NCBI RefSeq assembly: GCF_030466405.1
Contig: NZ_JAGGJF010000004.1
Coordinates: forward strand, 1-64,000
Origin: Pseudidiomarina terrestris
GTDB lineage: Bacteria > Pseudomonadota > Gammaproteobacteria > Enterobacterales > Alteromonadaceae
Reading direction: 5' to 3'
Length of the DNA stretch: 64,000 bases
Position numbers and translations under genes: made by a program. The notes beneath the pieces are model-generated. The model saw nothing but the letters and a program-made list of their open reading frames with translations, searched no databases and was not told the DNA's origin. This document shows, one piece after another, positions 37,963 through 47,423 of the stretch (positions are counted from its first letter, which is position 1; every line of letters starts with the position of its first letter).

Positions 37963-40242
37963 CTAGTTGCTTAAATAAAACGGGTGGCGATAACCAAACA
38001 GGCTCTGCTCAATAAGTTCCAGCAGATTACCATTGTCAGAGCCAAGCCCCTTAATTATGAATTGTATACTGACCCCATTATCGAACTCTGGTTCACCTGC
38101 CATGGGATCAAATTGTTGTAATTCGAGATTGCGATTGATGCGACGATAGGCACTCACGCGTACGGCCCAACAACAGTCGTTGTACTGTAACGCAAGAAGC
38201 GCGTCGTTGGTACGCTTCTGCTGCAAATCGTAGTACCAATTTGTGGCCAGTTGCCACTTGCTATTCACTTGATAGACCGTCTGTAAACCTAATTGTTCGA
38301 TATCATCGTTAAGAATGTTGGTCACCTGCCGGTGACTCAGCTGCACGAGGTTACTCTCATTGACGCGATACTCAACCGCAGTTTGACTCTTACGGGTGTT
38401 TTCCTGCTCAAGATCGTACTGCACAGCACCGTTGATAAACCAACGCTGGCCAAGGCGAAAACGGGTTTCAAAAGCCACATCAGAACGGTCATCGGAAACC
38501 TGGCTGGCTTCATCGAACAGATTGACCTCGCTGTCATCAAAATAATAAATCTGTCCTACACTAAAACGCATCAACTCGCGGGCGCTGTCGTTGTAGACAC
38601 TGGTCGAGGCGCCGATAGTGACCTGGTTGGCATCGGCGATTCGGTCAAGTCCGGAAAAACGGCGCGCACGAAACAAACCGCGGTAGTCATCCTGCATTAA
38701 GGTCGAATCATAGATACCGATATCAGACTGATCCCGATAGGGCACATACAGATACTGAATCTGGGGTTGCAGGGTTTGGCGGTAATTCGTGTTGTCCCAG
38801 TTGAACTCGCGTTCGAGATTCAGACGTCCGCGCATCCGGAATTGCGGTAAACCGCGCGAGGGGTTTTCGCTCAGGCCACTGTCGCTGGCCGTCTGGTCAT
38901 AGTATGTGTAGCTATAACGTAACTCTGTCAGCCAGTCATAAGCAGGCTTCTCAAGCGCCAGGCTGACCTGTGGTTCAACATGCAGACGCGAGGCATAATC
39001 GCGACTGTCTTCCTGATTCTGAAAGTGGGTGAGCTCGGAGAACACGCCATAAGACAGCATCCGCGGTCCCTGCCAGTGCGCCTGCGTCACAATTTGCGGC
39101 ATCGTACGGTACGGCGAGCGGTAGTTACCGAGTAGCTCAAAATCTTCCGCCCGGAGCATGACCTCGACGTTGTCACTCAGATAATCGATACGGGCGTGAC
39201 GATAAAGCTGCGCATCGGCTCGCCCGGCAAAGTCGCTACCAAAATCATTTAAGTAATCGTCATCGCTGATATCAAGAGCATTGATGTACGAACGCCAGTT
39301 CTGATTCCAGTTCTGGGCGTGCTCAACCCGCCACAGATAACGTGACTCCTCGGTCTCAAGACTATTATCGTCGTTGAGATAAGCCAGGTTTAACTGACCA
39401 TAGCCGTCGTCGGTAAGCACACGGTACTCGGCTTGCATTTGCAGCCCGCGTTCAGCCATGTAGCGCGGCGTGATCGTGGCGTCCTGATTAGGAGCGATGT
39501 TGATGTAATAAGGAATTTCAAACTCAAAGCCGTTTTTCTGTGACGAGCGGATAGTCGGGAACAAAAATCCGGTTTTGCGTTCGTCATTAATCGGAAAGTT
39601 AAGGTAAGGAACATACAGCACCGGAACACCAAAAAGCTCAAACTTAGCGTGCCATGCTTCACCCCAGGCTTCATCTTCGCTAATACTGATTTCTTCAGCA
39701 CTAAGCTGCCAGGCAGGGTTATCTGTCGGACAGGTGGTAAAGGTCGAGCCGGTCAGCAAAACTTGTTCCTGAGCAATGGCTAGAAGCTCAGCGGTACCGT
39801 GTGCACCGTTATCAATCAGCTGATATTGAGCACCCGACAGGTAGGCACGGTTTTCACCGGAGTTGAGACGGAAATTTTCACTTGCCACCTGGACGTAACC
39901 ATCAGTAAATTGAGTCGCACCACTGGCATTGATATTGCCCGTCGCTTGATTCACAGTAGCCTGCTCAGTCAATAAGAATTGATTATTAAATTGCACCTCA
40001 ACATTGCCGGTAAACGAGGCGATAGAAGTTTCTGAGTCAATGTCGGCTTGATTTGCTCGGACGCCAATAGCATCAGTGCTAAGGTTACGGATAGGTTTGA
40101 GTTCATCCAGCTGGAATAACGGTGCGCGGACGGGACATTGGGCAAGGAACTCTGCGTTGTCCTGCGCCTGTGCTGAGACGACTGTGGTGCCGCATAAATA
40201 TAGGCCAATGCCCCAGCCGGCTCCGCGAATAAATGAATGCAT
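37963..40242 (-). CDS. lptD: LPS-assembly protein LptD
   Basis: A 759-residue outer membrane protein that inserts lipopolysaccharide into the outer leaflet with LptE. It has a signal peptide, an N-terminal LptA-like jellyroll (about 40-200) and a long C-terminal barrel. Four cysteines occur where disulphides are needed: one in LAQCPVR, one in FTTCPTD, and the pair in NDCCWAV near the end, as in E. coli. It heads the operon that continues with surA ten bases later, and is divergent from the AmgK-like gene. Confidence 0.95.
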   Translation of the reverse strand: MHSFIRGAGWGIGLYLCGTTVVSAQAQDNAEFLAQCPVRAPLFQLDELKPIRNLSTDAIGVRANQADIDSETSIASFTGNVEVQFNNQFLLTEQATVNQATGNINASGATQFTDGYVQVASENFRLNSGENRAYLSGAQYQLIDNGAHGTAELLAIAQEQVLLTGSTFTTCPTDNPAWQLSAEEISISEDEAWGEAWHAKFELFGVPVLYVPYLNFPINDERKTGFLFPTIRSSQKNGFEFEIPYYINIAPNQDATITPRYMAERGLQMQAEYRVLTDDGYGQLNLAYLNDDNSLETEESRYLWRVEHAQNWNQNWRSYINALDISDDDYLNDFGSDFAGRADAQLYRHARIDYLSDNVEVMLRAEDFELLGNYRSPYRTMPQIVTQAHWQGPRMLSYGVFSELTHFQNQEDSRDYASRLHVEPQVSLALEKPAYDWLTELRYSYTYYDQTASDSGLSENPSRGLPQFRMRGRLNLEREFNWDNTNYRQTLQPQIQYLYVPYRDQSDIGIYDSTLMQDDYRGLFRARRFSGLDRIADANQVTIGASTSVYNDSARELMRFSVGQIYYFDDSEVNLFDEASQVSDDRSDVAFETRFRLGQRWFINGAVQYDLEQENTRKSQTAVEYRVNESNLVQLSHRQVTNILNDDIEQLGLQTVYQVNSKWQLATNWYYDLQQKRTNDALLALQYNDCCWAVRVSAYRRINRNLELQQFDPMAGEPEFDNGVSIQFIIKGLGSDNGNLLELIEQSLFGYRHPFYLSN

Positions 40243-40332
40243 GTTAGTGATGACTCAACTTTGTCCTTAACAATGTGGAAGGTATGATAAAGCAAATTTA
40301 CTTTGCCTGCCATTTGTGAGCGAGGAATAAGC

Positions 40333-41340
40333 GTGGAAAATAAACGAGAAGTAAAGTTGCAGGCGTGGTGTGAGGCGGTGACCGGGCACCCGCAACAGGA
40401 TCTGCAACCGGTATTTGGTGATGCCCGTCCCTGGCGTTACTACCGAACTCATGATGGTCTGCGTAGTCTTATTGCAGTTGATACCATGAACACTGAGGCG
40501 GTTTTGGAAAACTACCTAGCAGTTGCTGACGCTTACAGTGAACGCAATATAGCCGTTCCCGAACTGGTGGCTGTGCAGCAGCAACATGGTTTTATGCTGA
40601 TCACAGATCTGGGCTCGAGCTTGTTGCTGAGCCACCTAAGTGAACACTCACTCAGTGACTGGTACGCGAAAGTATTCTCTGATCTTGGCGAGATTATGCG
40701 GGTACGTGAAACCCAGTATGGCGCCTTACCGGAATTTAATCGCACACAGTTACAGGCCGAGCTTGATTTGCTGCCAGAATGGTTAGTGAAGGCTCACCTG
40801 CAGATCGAGTTTACTGCTGCAGAGCAAGAGGTATGGGAGCGATTTTGCGCAACGCTGGTCGACAATGCCACCGCCCAACCGCAGGTCGGGGTGCACCGCA
40901 AATTTCATGCGCGGAACGTGCTGGTGCAAGGGGATAAATCTCTGGCTTATACGGGATTTCATGATGCAGTGATTGGGCCAATCACCTATGATGTCGTCAG
41001 TTTGCTGCGTGACTGCTATGTGCGCTGGCCAGAAGAGCAGGTACGCCGGCTGTCAGCAGAATGCTTTGATTATCTGTGTAAAGAGCAGAGTGATTTAGTA
41101 AAAGATGTCGATAGCACCACCTGGCAACGTTGGTTCGATTTAATGGGCTTACAGCGCCATGCGTATGCCAGTGGCTTGTTTGCCCGCCGCTATCAACGGG
41201 ATGGTAATCCAGGGTACGTGCAGGATATTCCAAGAAATTTGGGCTATCTTCACGACGTTGCTGCCATCTACCCGGAGTTCGACGATTTTCGCGATCTTTT
41301 AAAAGACCGTATCTTGCCCGCCATGGCGGCACTGGATTAA
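40333..41340 (+). CDS. AmgK-like sugar kinase homologue with degenerate active site
   Basis: A 335-residue protein of the aminoglycoside phosphotransferase fold, in the position beside lptD occupied by the MurNAc/GlcNAc kinase gene amgK in Pseudomonas. The C-terminal family segment GPITYDVVSLLRDCY is well kept. The catalytic loop, normally HRDxxxRN, is HRKFHARN (Lys190 in place of Asp), and the metal-binding I-D-F-Q-D is TGFHD (Gly208 in place of Asp; Asp211 kept). Both changes are read directly from the codons. Kinase activity is therefore doubtful. No murU nucleotidyltransferase follows; djlA comes next after 15 bases. The GTG start has a GAGGAA site five bases upstream; a TTG at 40303 is weaker. 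Confidence 0.85.
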   Translation: MENKREVKLQAWCEAVTGHPQQDLQPVFGDARPWRYYRTHDGLRSLIAVDTMNTEAVLENYLAVADAYSERNIAVPELVAVQQQHGFMLITDLGSSLLLSHLSEHSLSDWYAKVFSDLGEIMRVRETQYGALPEFNRTQLQAELDLLPEWLVKAHLQIEFTAAEQEVWERFCATLVDNATAQPQVGVHRKFHARNVLVQGDKSLAYTGFHDAVIGPITYDVVSLLRDCYVRWPEEQVRRLSAECFDYLCKEQSDLVKDVDSTTWQRWFDLMGLQRHAYASGLFARRYQRDGNPGYVQDIPRNLGYLHDVAAIYPEFDDFRDLLKDRILPAMAALD

Positions 41341-41355
41341 GTACGAGGAGTAAGC

Positions 41356-42144
41356 ATGTTTTTGGGTAAAGTGCTCGGTGGTTTCTTCGGTTACCTGTTT
41401 CTAAAACTTCCCGGTTTGTTTCTGGGGCTCTTGATTGGGCATTGGTTTGATCGCGCTTTGCAGCAATCCATGCGCCCGGGTGGCGCGGTCGATCAGCAGC
41501 TATTTACAGATACGCTGTTTGCCGTGTTAGGGCATCTGGCCAAATCGAAGGGCCGCGTTACGGAACAGGACATTGATTATGTGAATGCCCTGATGCATCA
41601 CCTGAAACTCAGTGATGATGCTCGCAGTCGTGCCCAGGAAGCTTTTCGCGAAGGCAAAGATGCCGGTTATCCGCTGGTCAGCAAAGTCAGCGCCTTCCGT
41701 CGCCAAGTGGCATGGCGCAAAGACATTCTGCAGTTTTTCATTGAGCAGATCCTGATTGTTGCCTTACATGATGGCAAGCTTGATCAAGCCGAGTACGACG
41801 TGCTGCTGCGCATCACTCAGGCGTTGGGTTTCCGCCGCGCTCAGCTTGATCTGTGGTTGCGGATGGCACAGGCTGGCCAGCGTTTTCGGGGCGGTCAGGG
41901 CGGTAGCAGTGGTGCTACTGCGGCCAGTCAACTTGATGATGCCTATGCGGTACTGGGTGTGGACCGCAAAGCCAGCTTCGCTGAGGTGAAAAAAGCCTAC
42001 CGCAAGTTGATGGCAAAGCACCACCCGGACAAGCTGGCAGCGCAAGGTCTGCCAGAGGAAATGCGAGCTTCAGCCCAGCAAAAAGCGCAGGAAATTCAGG
42101 CGGCTTATGAACTTATCAAAAGTCAGCAGGGCAGTGAAAGTTAA
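41356..42144 (+). CDS. djlA: Co-chaperone DjlA
   Basis: A 262-residue membrane-anchored DnaJ-like protein that stimulates DnaK. An N-terminal span lies at about 7-27 (GGFFGYLFLKLPG, glycine-rich as in E. coli), a TerB-like helical domain occupies about 50-175, and the C-terminal J domain (about 193-262) contains HHPDKL. It is in the lptD-djlA-rluA-rapA neighbourhood known from E. coli. Its last 29 bases overlap the end of rluA. Confidence 0.93.
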   Translation: MFLGKVLGGFFGYLFLKLPGLFLGLLIGHWFDRALQQSMRPGGAVDQQLFTDTLFAVLGHLAKSKGRVTEQDIDYVNALMHHLKLSDDARSRAQEAFREGKDAGYPLVSKVSAFRRQVAWRKDILQFFIEQILIVALHDGKLDQAEYDVLLRITQALGFRRAQLDLWLRMAQAGQRFRGGQGGSSGATAASQLDDAYAVLGVDRKASFAEVKKAYRKLMAKHHPDKLAAQGLPEEMRASAQQKAQEIQAAYELIKSQQGSES

Positions 42145-42772
42145 TCGCTGCCCCGCTCAGAGGATGAGTAAAACCAATCTCTTCGGCATGTAAAAGTAAA
42201 CGGGAAGCGGCGGCATAAGCGGCCGCGCCCGCATAAAACTTGTCCCCCAGAATAGGTGTGCCTAACACCTGCATATGTACCCGGAGCTGGTGCGACCGAC
42301 CGGTGACAGGAAATAACATCACTTCGCTTATTTCGCCATCAAAGGCCACCACCTGATAGCGGGTCTGGGCCTGACGCCCCTCAATTAAATCGATCATCTG
42401 CCGGGGCCGGTTGGGCCAGTCACAGCGCATCGCCAGATCAATCACTCCGGCAGTGGCGGGGAGTTGCCCAGCGACACGAGCGCGATAGTACTTATGCACT
42501 TTGCGCTGTTCAAACTGACGCTGTAAATGCGCTTGTGCGGTTTTGTGTAAGGCCAGCACGATGAGACCCGAGGTCGCCATATCCAGGCGGTGAACGACAC
42601 GGGCCCCCGGTAAAACGCGGGTGACCCTAGCCCAGACCGAGTCGCGGTGTGCCGGATCTTTACCAGGTACACTCAACAAACCGGAAGGCTTATTCACCAC
42701 CACAATGGCCTCATCACGGTAGACAATATCCAGATAAGGCTCGGTGGGTGGCGCGTAGTGCAGCAAGGTCAT
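42116..42772 (-). CDS. rluA: Dual-specificity pseudouridine synthase RluA
   Basis: A 218-residue synthase that makes pseudouridine at position 746 of 23S rRNA and position 32 of several tRNAs. The catalytic Asp is in VVHRLDMATSGL; VVVNKPSGLLSVPGK and PVTGRSHQLRVHM are present. Its ATG overlaps the rapA stop in ATGA, so it is coupled to rapA. It converges with djlA with a 29-base overlap. Confidence 0.95.
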   Translation of the reverse strand: MTLLHYAPPTEPYLDIVYRDEAIVVVNKPSGLLSVPGKDPAHRDSVWARVTRVLPGARVVHRLDMATSGLIVLALHKTAQAHLQRQFEQRKVHKYYRARVAGQLPATAGVIDLAMRCDWPNRPRQMIDLIEGRQAQTRYQVVAFDGEISEVMLFPVTGRSHQLRVHMQVLGTPILGDKFYAGAAAYAAASRLLLHAEEIGFTHPLSGAAINFHCPADF

Positions 42773-45438
42773 GCTGGCGAATTCACAACGATACGGACAC
42801 TGTCGAGCTGCAGCATAGGCTGACGCAGAGCCGCGGTAAGCTGTTGCTGACGTGAGTTCAGCGCGTCCACTTCGCTCTGCCGCACCGCCGGGTTGCGTTG
42901 CTGCAATTGTTGCAGTCGTTGCTGGGCCGCAGCCATACGTTGTTCAAGGCGTTCCGCGGCTTGGGCAACGAGCGCCTGCTGTTGCGTTTCGGCCGGCTGC
43001 CAGGCGCTTTGAATATGTTGCTGAATGGTCTGCCGTAACTGTTGCAACAACGCGCGGGACTGTTTTTTATCAATAAACTGCAATTGTTTATCAAATGCGT
43101 TGGCTTGCACGCGCGAGGTCAAGTCCCGACCTTGACTGTCCAGCAGCACCCGGATGGCCTGCTGCGGGTAAAATTCCTGCGCGACCAGATGGGCCGGTGC
43201 CGTCAGCTGACTGCTAAAGGTCAGCTCAACAAACCAGCTGCCCGCCGGCAGGGCGCGATTCTGGATCAGAGCAACACAAGTGCTCCCAAAACTATCGGTG
43301 CTGAGTAATTCCAGTGCGTGTTGCACCTGCGGATGGTCCCAGCTCAGGAACTCCACCTGTTCGTTGGCCAGCGCATAGTCACGGGAAAAGGTGACCGTCA
43401 GGCCCTCATCGGGCAAACCCGGGAGCTGAACCCGCATATGTTCGGTGGGGCGCAACCAGCCACTGTCGGCATTCAGCTCATCGTAATCGAGGCCAAACCG
43501 TGCCCAGAAGTTGTGCATGAAATCACGTAGCTGCTGCGGACGCTCATCACTGGTAATTGCGTCGAGTATCGCCTGCGCCTGATGCGGCCGATAAGCGTTC
43601 AGTTCCTGCAGGCGGTCACGGCCCTGGCGGATTTGCTCACGCAATTGCCCGGCGCGCTCGGCTGTGGCTTCCAGCAGTCCTTCGAAGCCCAGCTCGTCAT
43701 GATAATCACCGCTTAAATAGGGCTGCAGTTGCTCACTGAATTCATTATAAAGCATGGCACCAACCGCGTTTGGTGCGGCAAACGCCTGCATTTGCTGATA
43801 CCACTGGAACAGGTAAGCATCGCGGCTGTCGGTAACATAAGGCACATGAATCTGTACGTCCTGATTCTGGCCAAGGCGGTCCAGTCGTCCGATGCGCTGC
43901 TCGAGAAGATCCGGGTGCTCCGGCAGATCAAACAAGACCAGGTGATGGGCAAACTGGAAGTTGCGACCTTCGCTGCCAATTTCGGAACACAGCAGTACCG
44001 GGCAGCCATCTTCTGGACTGGCAAAGAATTCAGCTGCGCGATCACGCTCGAGCAGGCTCATGCCCTCATGGAATACGGCGGCATGGACGCCGTGTTGCAC
44101 CCGCAGGTAATCGTACAGTTCCTGCACGGTCAGAGCTGAGCGACAAATCAGAATAAACTTTTCCGGCTTGTGCTGGCGCAGCAGGTTATGCAGCCAGTTG
44201 GCTTTGCTGGTGAATTCATCGTTGTCGGCTTCTAATGGCGCAGGCTGACACTGGCGCTCAGGGAAGCCGCCGACGTGCGCGCGGCTGTTACGGAACATCA
44301 GCCGCCCGGTGCCGTAGTGATCAAGCACACGGTCAAGCAACTTATCGGCTTCCACTCGCGCCAGCACCTCGGCTAAAGGACTCAACTGCTGGTAACTTTC
44401 CTGCTCGGCGACAAAGTCGTCAAAGCTGTGGAACCGATCAGGGTCGAGCAGTTGTAAGCGGGCAAAGTGTCCCTCAAGTCCGGCTTGCTCTGGTGTCGCG
44501 GTAAGCAGCAACACAGCAGGAATCGCGCCACACAATTGCTGTAACTGAGCAAAATGTGATGTTTGTGGTGCGATGCGGTGCGCTTCATCGACTATCAGTA
44601 GATCAAAGTCCGCCGCAGCGAGCTGGGCTTGCCAAGTTTCACTTTGCAGCAGACTCTGAGGTACCACTACCAGTTGTTCAGCGCTGAAGACGTTGTCGTA
44701 CTCGTGCAGAGTCTGTTCGCAGCGCTCTTCATCAAACAAGCTAAAGGCCAGGGCAAAACGCCGCTTAAGTTCGACCAGCCATTGATGACAAAGGCTGTCC
44801 GGTACTATCACCACCACCCGCTGACTCCGTCCGCTGAGTAAGCGTCGCTGCAAAATTAAGCCTGCTTCAATGGTTTTGCCAAGGCCGACTTCATCGGCGA
44901 GCAACACCCGCGGCTGAAAACGGTCGGCCACAGTATGGGCAATGTAAAGCTGATGAGGGAGTAACTGTGCCCGGGCGCCAAGCAATCCGGCAACGGAAGA
45001 TTGTTGCCAATGTTGTAAGTGTTGCTGTGCCTGCTGGCGCAGGCGGTACATGTCAAGTCGATCGGTTTTGCCCGCCAGGATGCGGGTTAATGGATGCTGA
45101 GTGGCGACCTGTGCAGCCAGCTGTGTTTCTGGCAGAGTGACCTTTTCATCAGTATCTTCACGCACGCCGTGGTAATGCAGTACTCCAGCTTTAGTCTCGA
45201 CCTCAGTCACACGGAAGAACCAGCCGTCAGCGTGTTGACCCCGATCGTCAGGTAACAGCCGATAGCGCGCCAGCGGTGCCTGCTGAATGGCATAATGGCG
45301 CAGTTCCTCTGTCGCAGGGAACAAAACTGTGAGCATGCGGCCTTCAACTTGCGTCAACAAGCCAAGCCCCTGTTCAAGTTCCGTTTCGCTTAACCAGCGC
45401 TGACCTGCAACATAAGTGTGCTCGCTATCTTTTGACAT
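42769..45438 (-). CDS. rapA: RNA polymerase-associated protein RapA
   Basis: An 889-residue SWI/SNF-type ATPase that recycles RNA polymerase. N-terminal Tudor-like domains are followed by the helicase core: Walker A DEVGLGKTIEAG, the DEAH box VDEAHR, SEGRNFQFAH and the QRIGRLDRLGQ arginine-finger motif. It is about 80 residues shorter than E. coli RapA (968). I start at the ATG at 45438, seven bases after AGAGG; the in-frame ATG at 45513 adds 25 residues not found in the family. Confidence 0.94.
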   Translation of the reverse strand: MSKDSEHTYVAGQRWLSETELEQGLGLLTQVEGRMLTVLFPATEELRHYAIQQAPLARYRLLPDDRGQHADGWFFRVTEVETKAGVLHYHGVREDTDEKVTLPETQLAAQVATQHPLTRILAGKTDRLDMYRLRQQAQQHLQHWQQSSVAGLLGARAQLLPHQLYIAHTVADRFQPRVLLADEVGLGKTIEAGLILQRRLLSGRSQRVVVIVPDSLCHQWLVELKRRFALAFSLFDEERCEQTLHEYDNVFSAEQLVVVPQSLLQSETWQAQLAAADFDLLIVDEAHRIAPQTSHFAQLQQLCGAIPAVLLLTATPEQAGLEGHFARLQLLDPDRFHSFDDFVAEQESYQQLSPLAEVLARVEADKLLDRVLDHYGTGRLMFRNSRAHVGGFPERQCQPAPLEADNDEFTSKANWLHNLLRQHKPEKFILICRSALTVQELYDYLRVQHGVHAAVFHEGMSLLERDRAAEFFASPEDGCPVLLCSEIGSEGRNFQFAHHLVLFDLPEHPDLLEQRIGRLDRLGQNQDVQIHVPYVTDSRDAYLFQWYQQMQAFAAPNAVGAMLYNEFSEQLQPYLSGDYHDELGFEGLLEATAERAGQLREQIRQGRDRLQELNAYRPHQAQAILDAITSDERPQQLRDFMHNFWARFGLDYDELNADSGWLRPTEHMRVQLPGLPDEGLTVTFSRDYALANEQVEFLSWDHPQVQHALELLSTDSFGSTCVALIQNRALPAGSWFVELTFSSQLTAPAHLVAQEFYPQQAIRVLLDSQGRDLTSRVQANAFDKQLQFIDKKQSRALLQQLRQTIQQHIQSAWQPAETQQQALVAQAAERLEQRMAAAQQRLQQLQQRNPAVRQSEVDALNSRQQQLTAALRQPMLQLDSVRIVVNSPA

Positions 45439-45606
45439 GCAAAAACCTCTACAACTCAACACGTCCGAGGACGTTCTACCAAAGGGCGCACATGGTAGCG
45501 AAATTTTTTTCAATGTTCACACCATTTTCATGAAAACTGCGCTAGTCTTAAAAGTGCATGGCAAGCCAAAATTATAAATAATCTTCATAGCTGCTTGAGG
45601 TCACGC

Positions 45607-46992
45607 ATGACTGAAACAATGCCCAAATACTACCTGCTCGACACCAATATCTTACTCCACGAACCGCTCGCCTTTTTAAACTTTGAAGAACATAACGTTA
45701 TTATTCCGATGGTTGTGCTCGAAGAGCTCGACAACATTAAAGATCGCCATAAAGATGTCAGCCGCGAGGCCCGGGTCGCAATTCGCTCGTTAGAGGATGC
45801 CCTGAAGGACGCCAGTCCTGAGGAAATCATCGAAGGAGTACCACTTAACCGTATACAAGGAGCGCATCGCGCCGAAGGTACACTGGCCATTTTCCCTGAT
45901 TATCAGTTAAAGCAAACCGAGTCGGTACTGAACCTCTCAGAAAATGATCACCGCATTATTCAGGCCGCACTTGAGCTGCAGAAGACCAAGAGAAACGCCA
46001 AAATTGTCTTAGTCACCAAAGACATCAATATGCGGTTAAAGGCGAAAGGCGCTGGAGTGAAGTTTGTTGAGGACTACCGCACGGACCAGTTGATCGACGA
46101 TATCCGCTTCTTATCGAAAGGCTTTGTTGAGCTCGAAGGTGATTTCTGGCAAAGCGTTGGCGAAGTCACCAGCGTACAGGAAGGTCGGGAAACCTTCCAC
46201 GAACTGAACCGGGACATTTTACCGACCGTCTTTCGCAACCAGTACCTGATCGATGAAACCGAGCATTTTGCGGCCAAAGTAGTAGGCTACGGTGACGAGC
46301 TTGTGCGGCTGCATGATCTGGGCTTCGAGCGGATGATGAGTTATCACGCCTGGGGAATTCATCCGAAAAATATTTATCAGGCAATGGCCATGAATGCTCT
46401 GCTTGATCCGACCATTGATCTGGTGATTCTGACCGGTCCGGCAGGCAGTGGTAAAACCCTGCTGGCGCTGGCCTCGGCCCTGGAGCTGGTTATTGAACAA
46501 GGTATTTATGAAAAGATCATCGTGACCCGCAATACACCGGAAATTGCTGAGTCTATCGGTTACCTGCCTGGCACTGAAGAAGAAAAAATGGCGCCCTGGC
46601 TGGCGGCAATTACCGATTCGCTGGAAGTGTTGCACAAAAACGATGAAAGCATGGAGTCGAGCCTGAATTACATCATGAATAAGGCCAATATCCAGTTTAA
46701 GTCGTTGAACTTTATGCGCGGACGAAGCATTCAAAATGCCATCGTATTATTAGATGAGTCGCAGAACCTTACCGCGTCGCAGCTAAAAACCATTATTACC
46801 CGCTGTGGTACCGGTACTAAAATCATTTGCTCCGGTAACCTGGCGCAAATTGACAGCTATTATCTGACCGCAGTGACTTCAGGTTTAACCTATATTGTGG
46901 AGCGTTTTAAAGATTACCCCGGCAGTGCGACGGTGAATTTAAATGGTGTGGTGCGCAGCAGTCTGGCGCAATACGCCGAAGAAAATTTATAG
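45607..46992 (+). CDS. PIN domain-PhoH ATPase fusion protein
   Basis: A 461-residue protein. The N-terminal PIN nuclease-like domain (about 5-135) has the conserved acidic residues in LLDTNILLH and a second set in NDHRII. The C-terminal PhoH domain has Walker A GPAGSGKTLLALA and Walker B VLLDESQN. PhoH2-type proteins of this arrangement are reported to act as RNA helicase/RNases, but the role of this member is unknown. The start at 45607 has GAGG six bases upstream; the in-frame TTG at 45595 overlaps that site. It is divergent from rapA. Confidence 0.9.
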   Translation: MTETMPKYYLLDTNILLHEPLAFLNFEEHNVIIPMVVLEELDNIKDRHKDVSREARVAIRSLEDALKDASPEEIIEGVPLNRIQGAHRAEGTLAIFPDYQLKQTESVLNLSENDHRIIQAALELQKTKRNAKIVLVTKDINMRLKAKGAGVKFVEDYRTDQLIDDIRFLSKGFVELEGDFWQSVGEVTSVQEGRETFHELNRDILPTVFRNQYLIDETEHFAAKVVGYGDELVRLHDLGFERMMSYHAWGIHPKNIYQAMAMNALLDPTIDLVILTGPAGSGKTLLALASALELVIEQGIYEKIIVTRNTPEIAESIGYLPGTEEEKMAPWLAAITDSLEVLHKNDESMESSLNYIMNKANIQFKSLNFMRGRSIQNAIVLLDESQNLTASQLKTIITRCGTGTKIICSGNLAQIDSYYLTAVTSGLTYIVERFKDYPGSATVNLNGVVRSSLAQYAEENL

Positions 46993-47009
46993 GCAATGCA
47001 GCTGCTGCA

Positions 47010-47423
47010 TCAGCTTAACTGACTAATGTAGTCTTCGAGGATGAGCTGCGCAGCAGCACTGTCGATTTTATCTTTGCTGAGCTGACGAAAGCCGCCGCGC
47101 TCAAACAACTCTTCTTTTGCGGCGACAGTGGTTAAGCGTTCGTCCTGCAGGTGCACGGGTAAACCAAACCGGCCGTGTAAGCGGTTGGCAAATTTACGCG
47201 CCAGCTCGGTTACTGGCTGTTCGGTACCATCCATATTCAGAGGCAAACCTACCACCAGACACTGGGGCTGCCACTCGTTAATCAGCACCTGCACTTTGTG
47301 CCAGTCCGGCTGGCCGTCTTTGGCTTTTAATGCGGCCAATGGCGAGGCGGTGCCGGTAATTGTCTGACCCACGGCAACGCCGATATTATGAGTACCAAAA
47401 TCAAATCCGAGCAGTTGACTCAT
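47010..47423 (-). CDS. ruvX: Putative pre-16S rRNA nuclease RuvX/YqgF
   Basis: A 137-residue RNase H-like protein thought to trim the 5' end of 16S rRNA. The conserved [15 protein letters not shown] opening, [11 protein letters not shown] and DERLTT segments, and the final acidic [12 protein letters not shown], are present. The ATG at 47423 overlaps the yqgE stop in ATGA; the longer reading from 47489 runs inside yqgE. It is the last gene of rsmE-gshB-yqgE-ruvX. Confidence 0.94.
   Translation of the reverse strand: MSQLLGFDFGTHNIGVAVGQTITGTASPLAALKAKDGQPDWHKVQVLINEWQPQCLVVGLPLNMDGTEQPVTELARKFANRLHGRFGLPVHLQDERLTTVAAKEELFERGGFRQLSKDKIDSAAAQLILEDYISQLS

Noticed and set aside
40303-40332. TTG at 40303 as the start of the AmgK-like gene
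   Set aside because: The GTG at 40333 has a GAGGAA site at proper distance; the TTG has none and would overlap that site.
45461-45474. Inverted repeat ACGTCC-GA-GGACGT upstream of rapA
   Set aside because: Six pairs with a two-base loop and no T run; neither a terminator nor a recognisable operator.
45525-45536. Palindrome TTTTCATGAAAA upstream of the PhoH gene
   Set aside because: Short, AT-rich palindromes are common and no regulator can be named from it; no second copy was seen nearby.
46219-46734. 171-codon open frame on the minus strand inside the PhoH gene
   Set aside because: It lies fully inside a strongly conserved gene on the other strand, has no family features and no ribosome site; it is a shadow frame.
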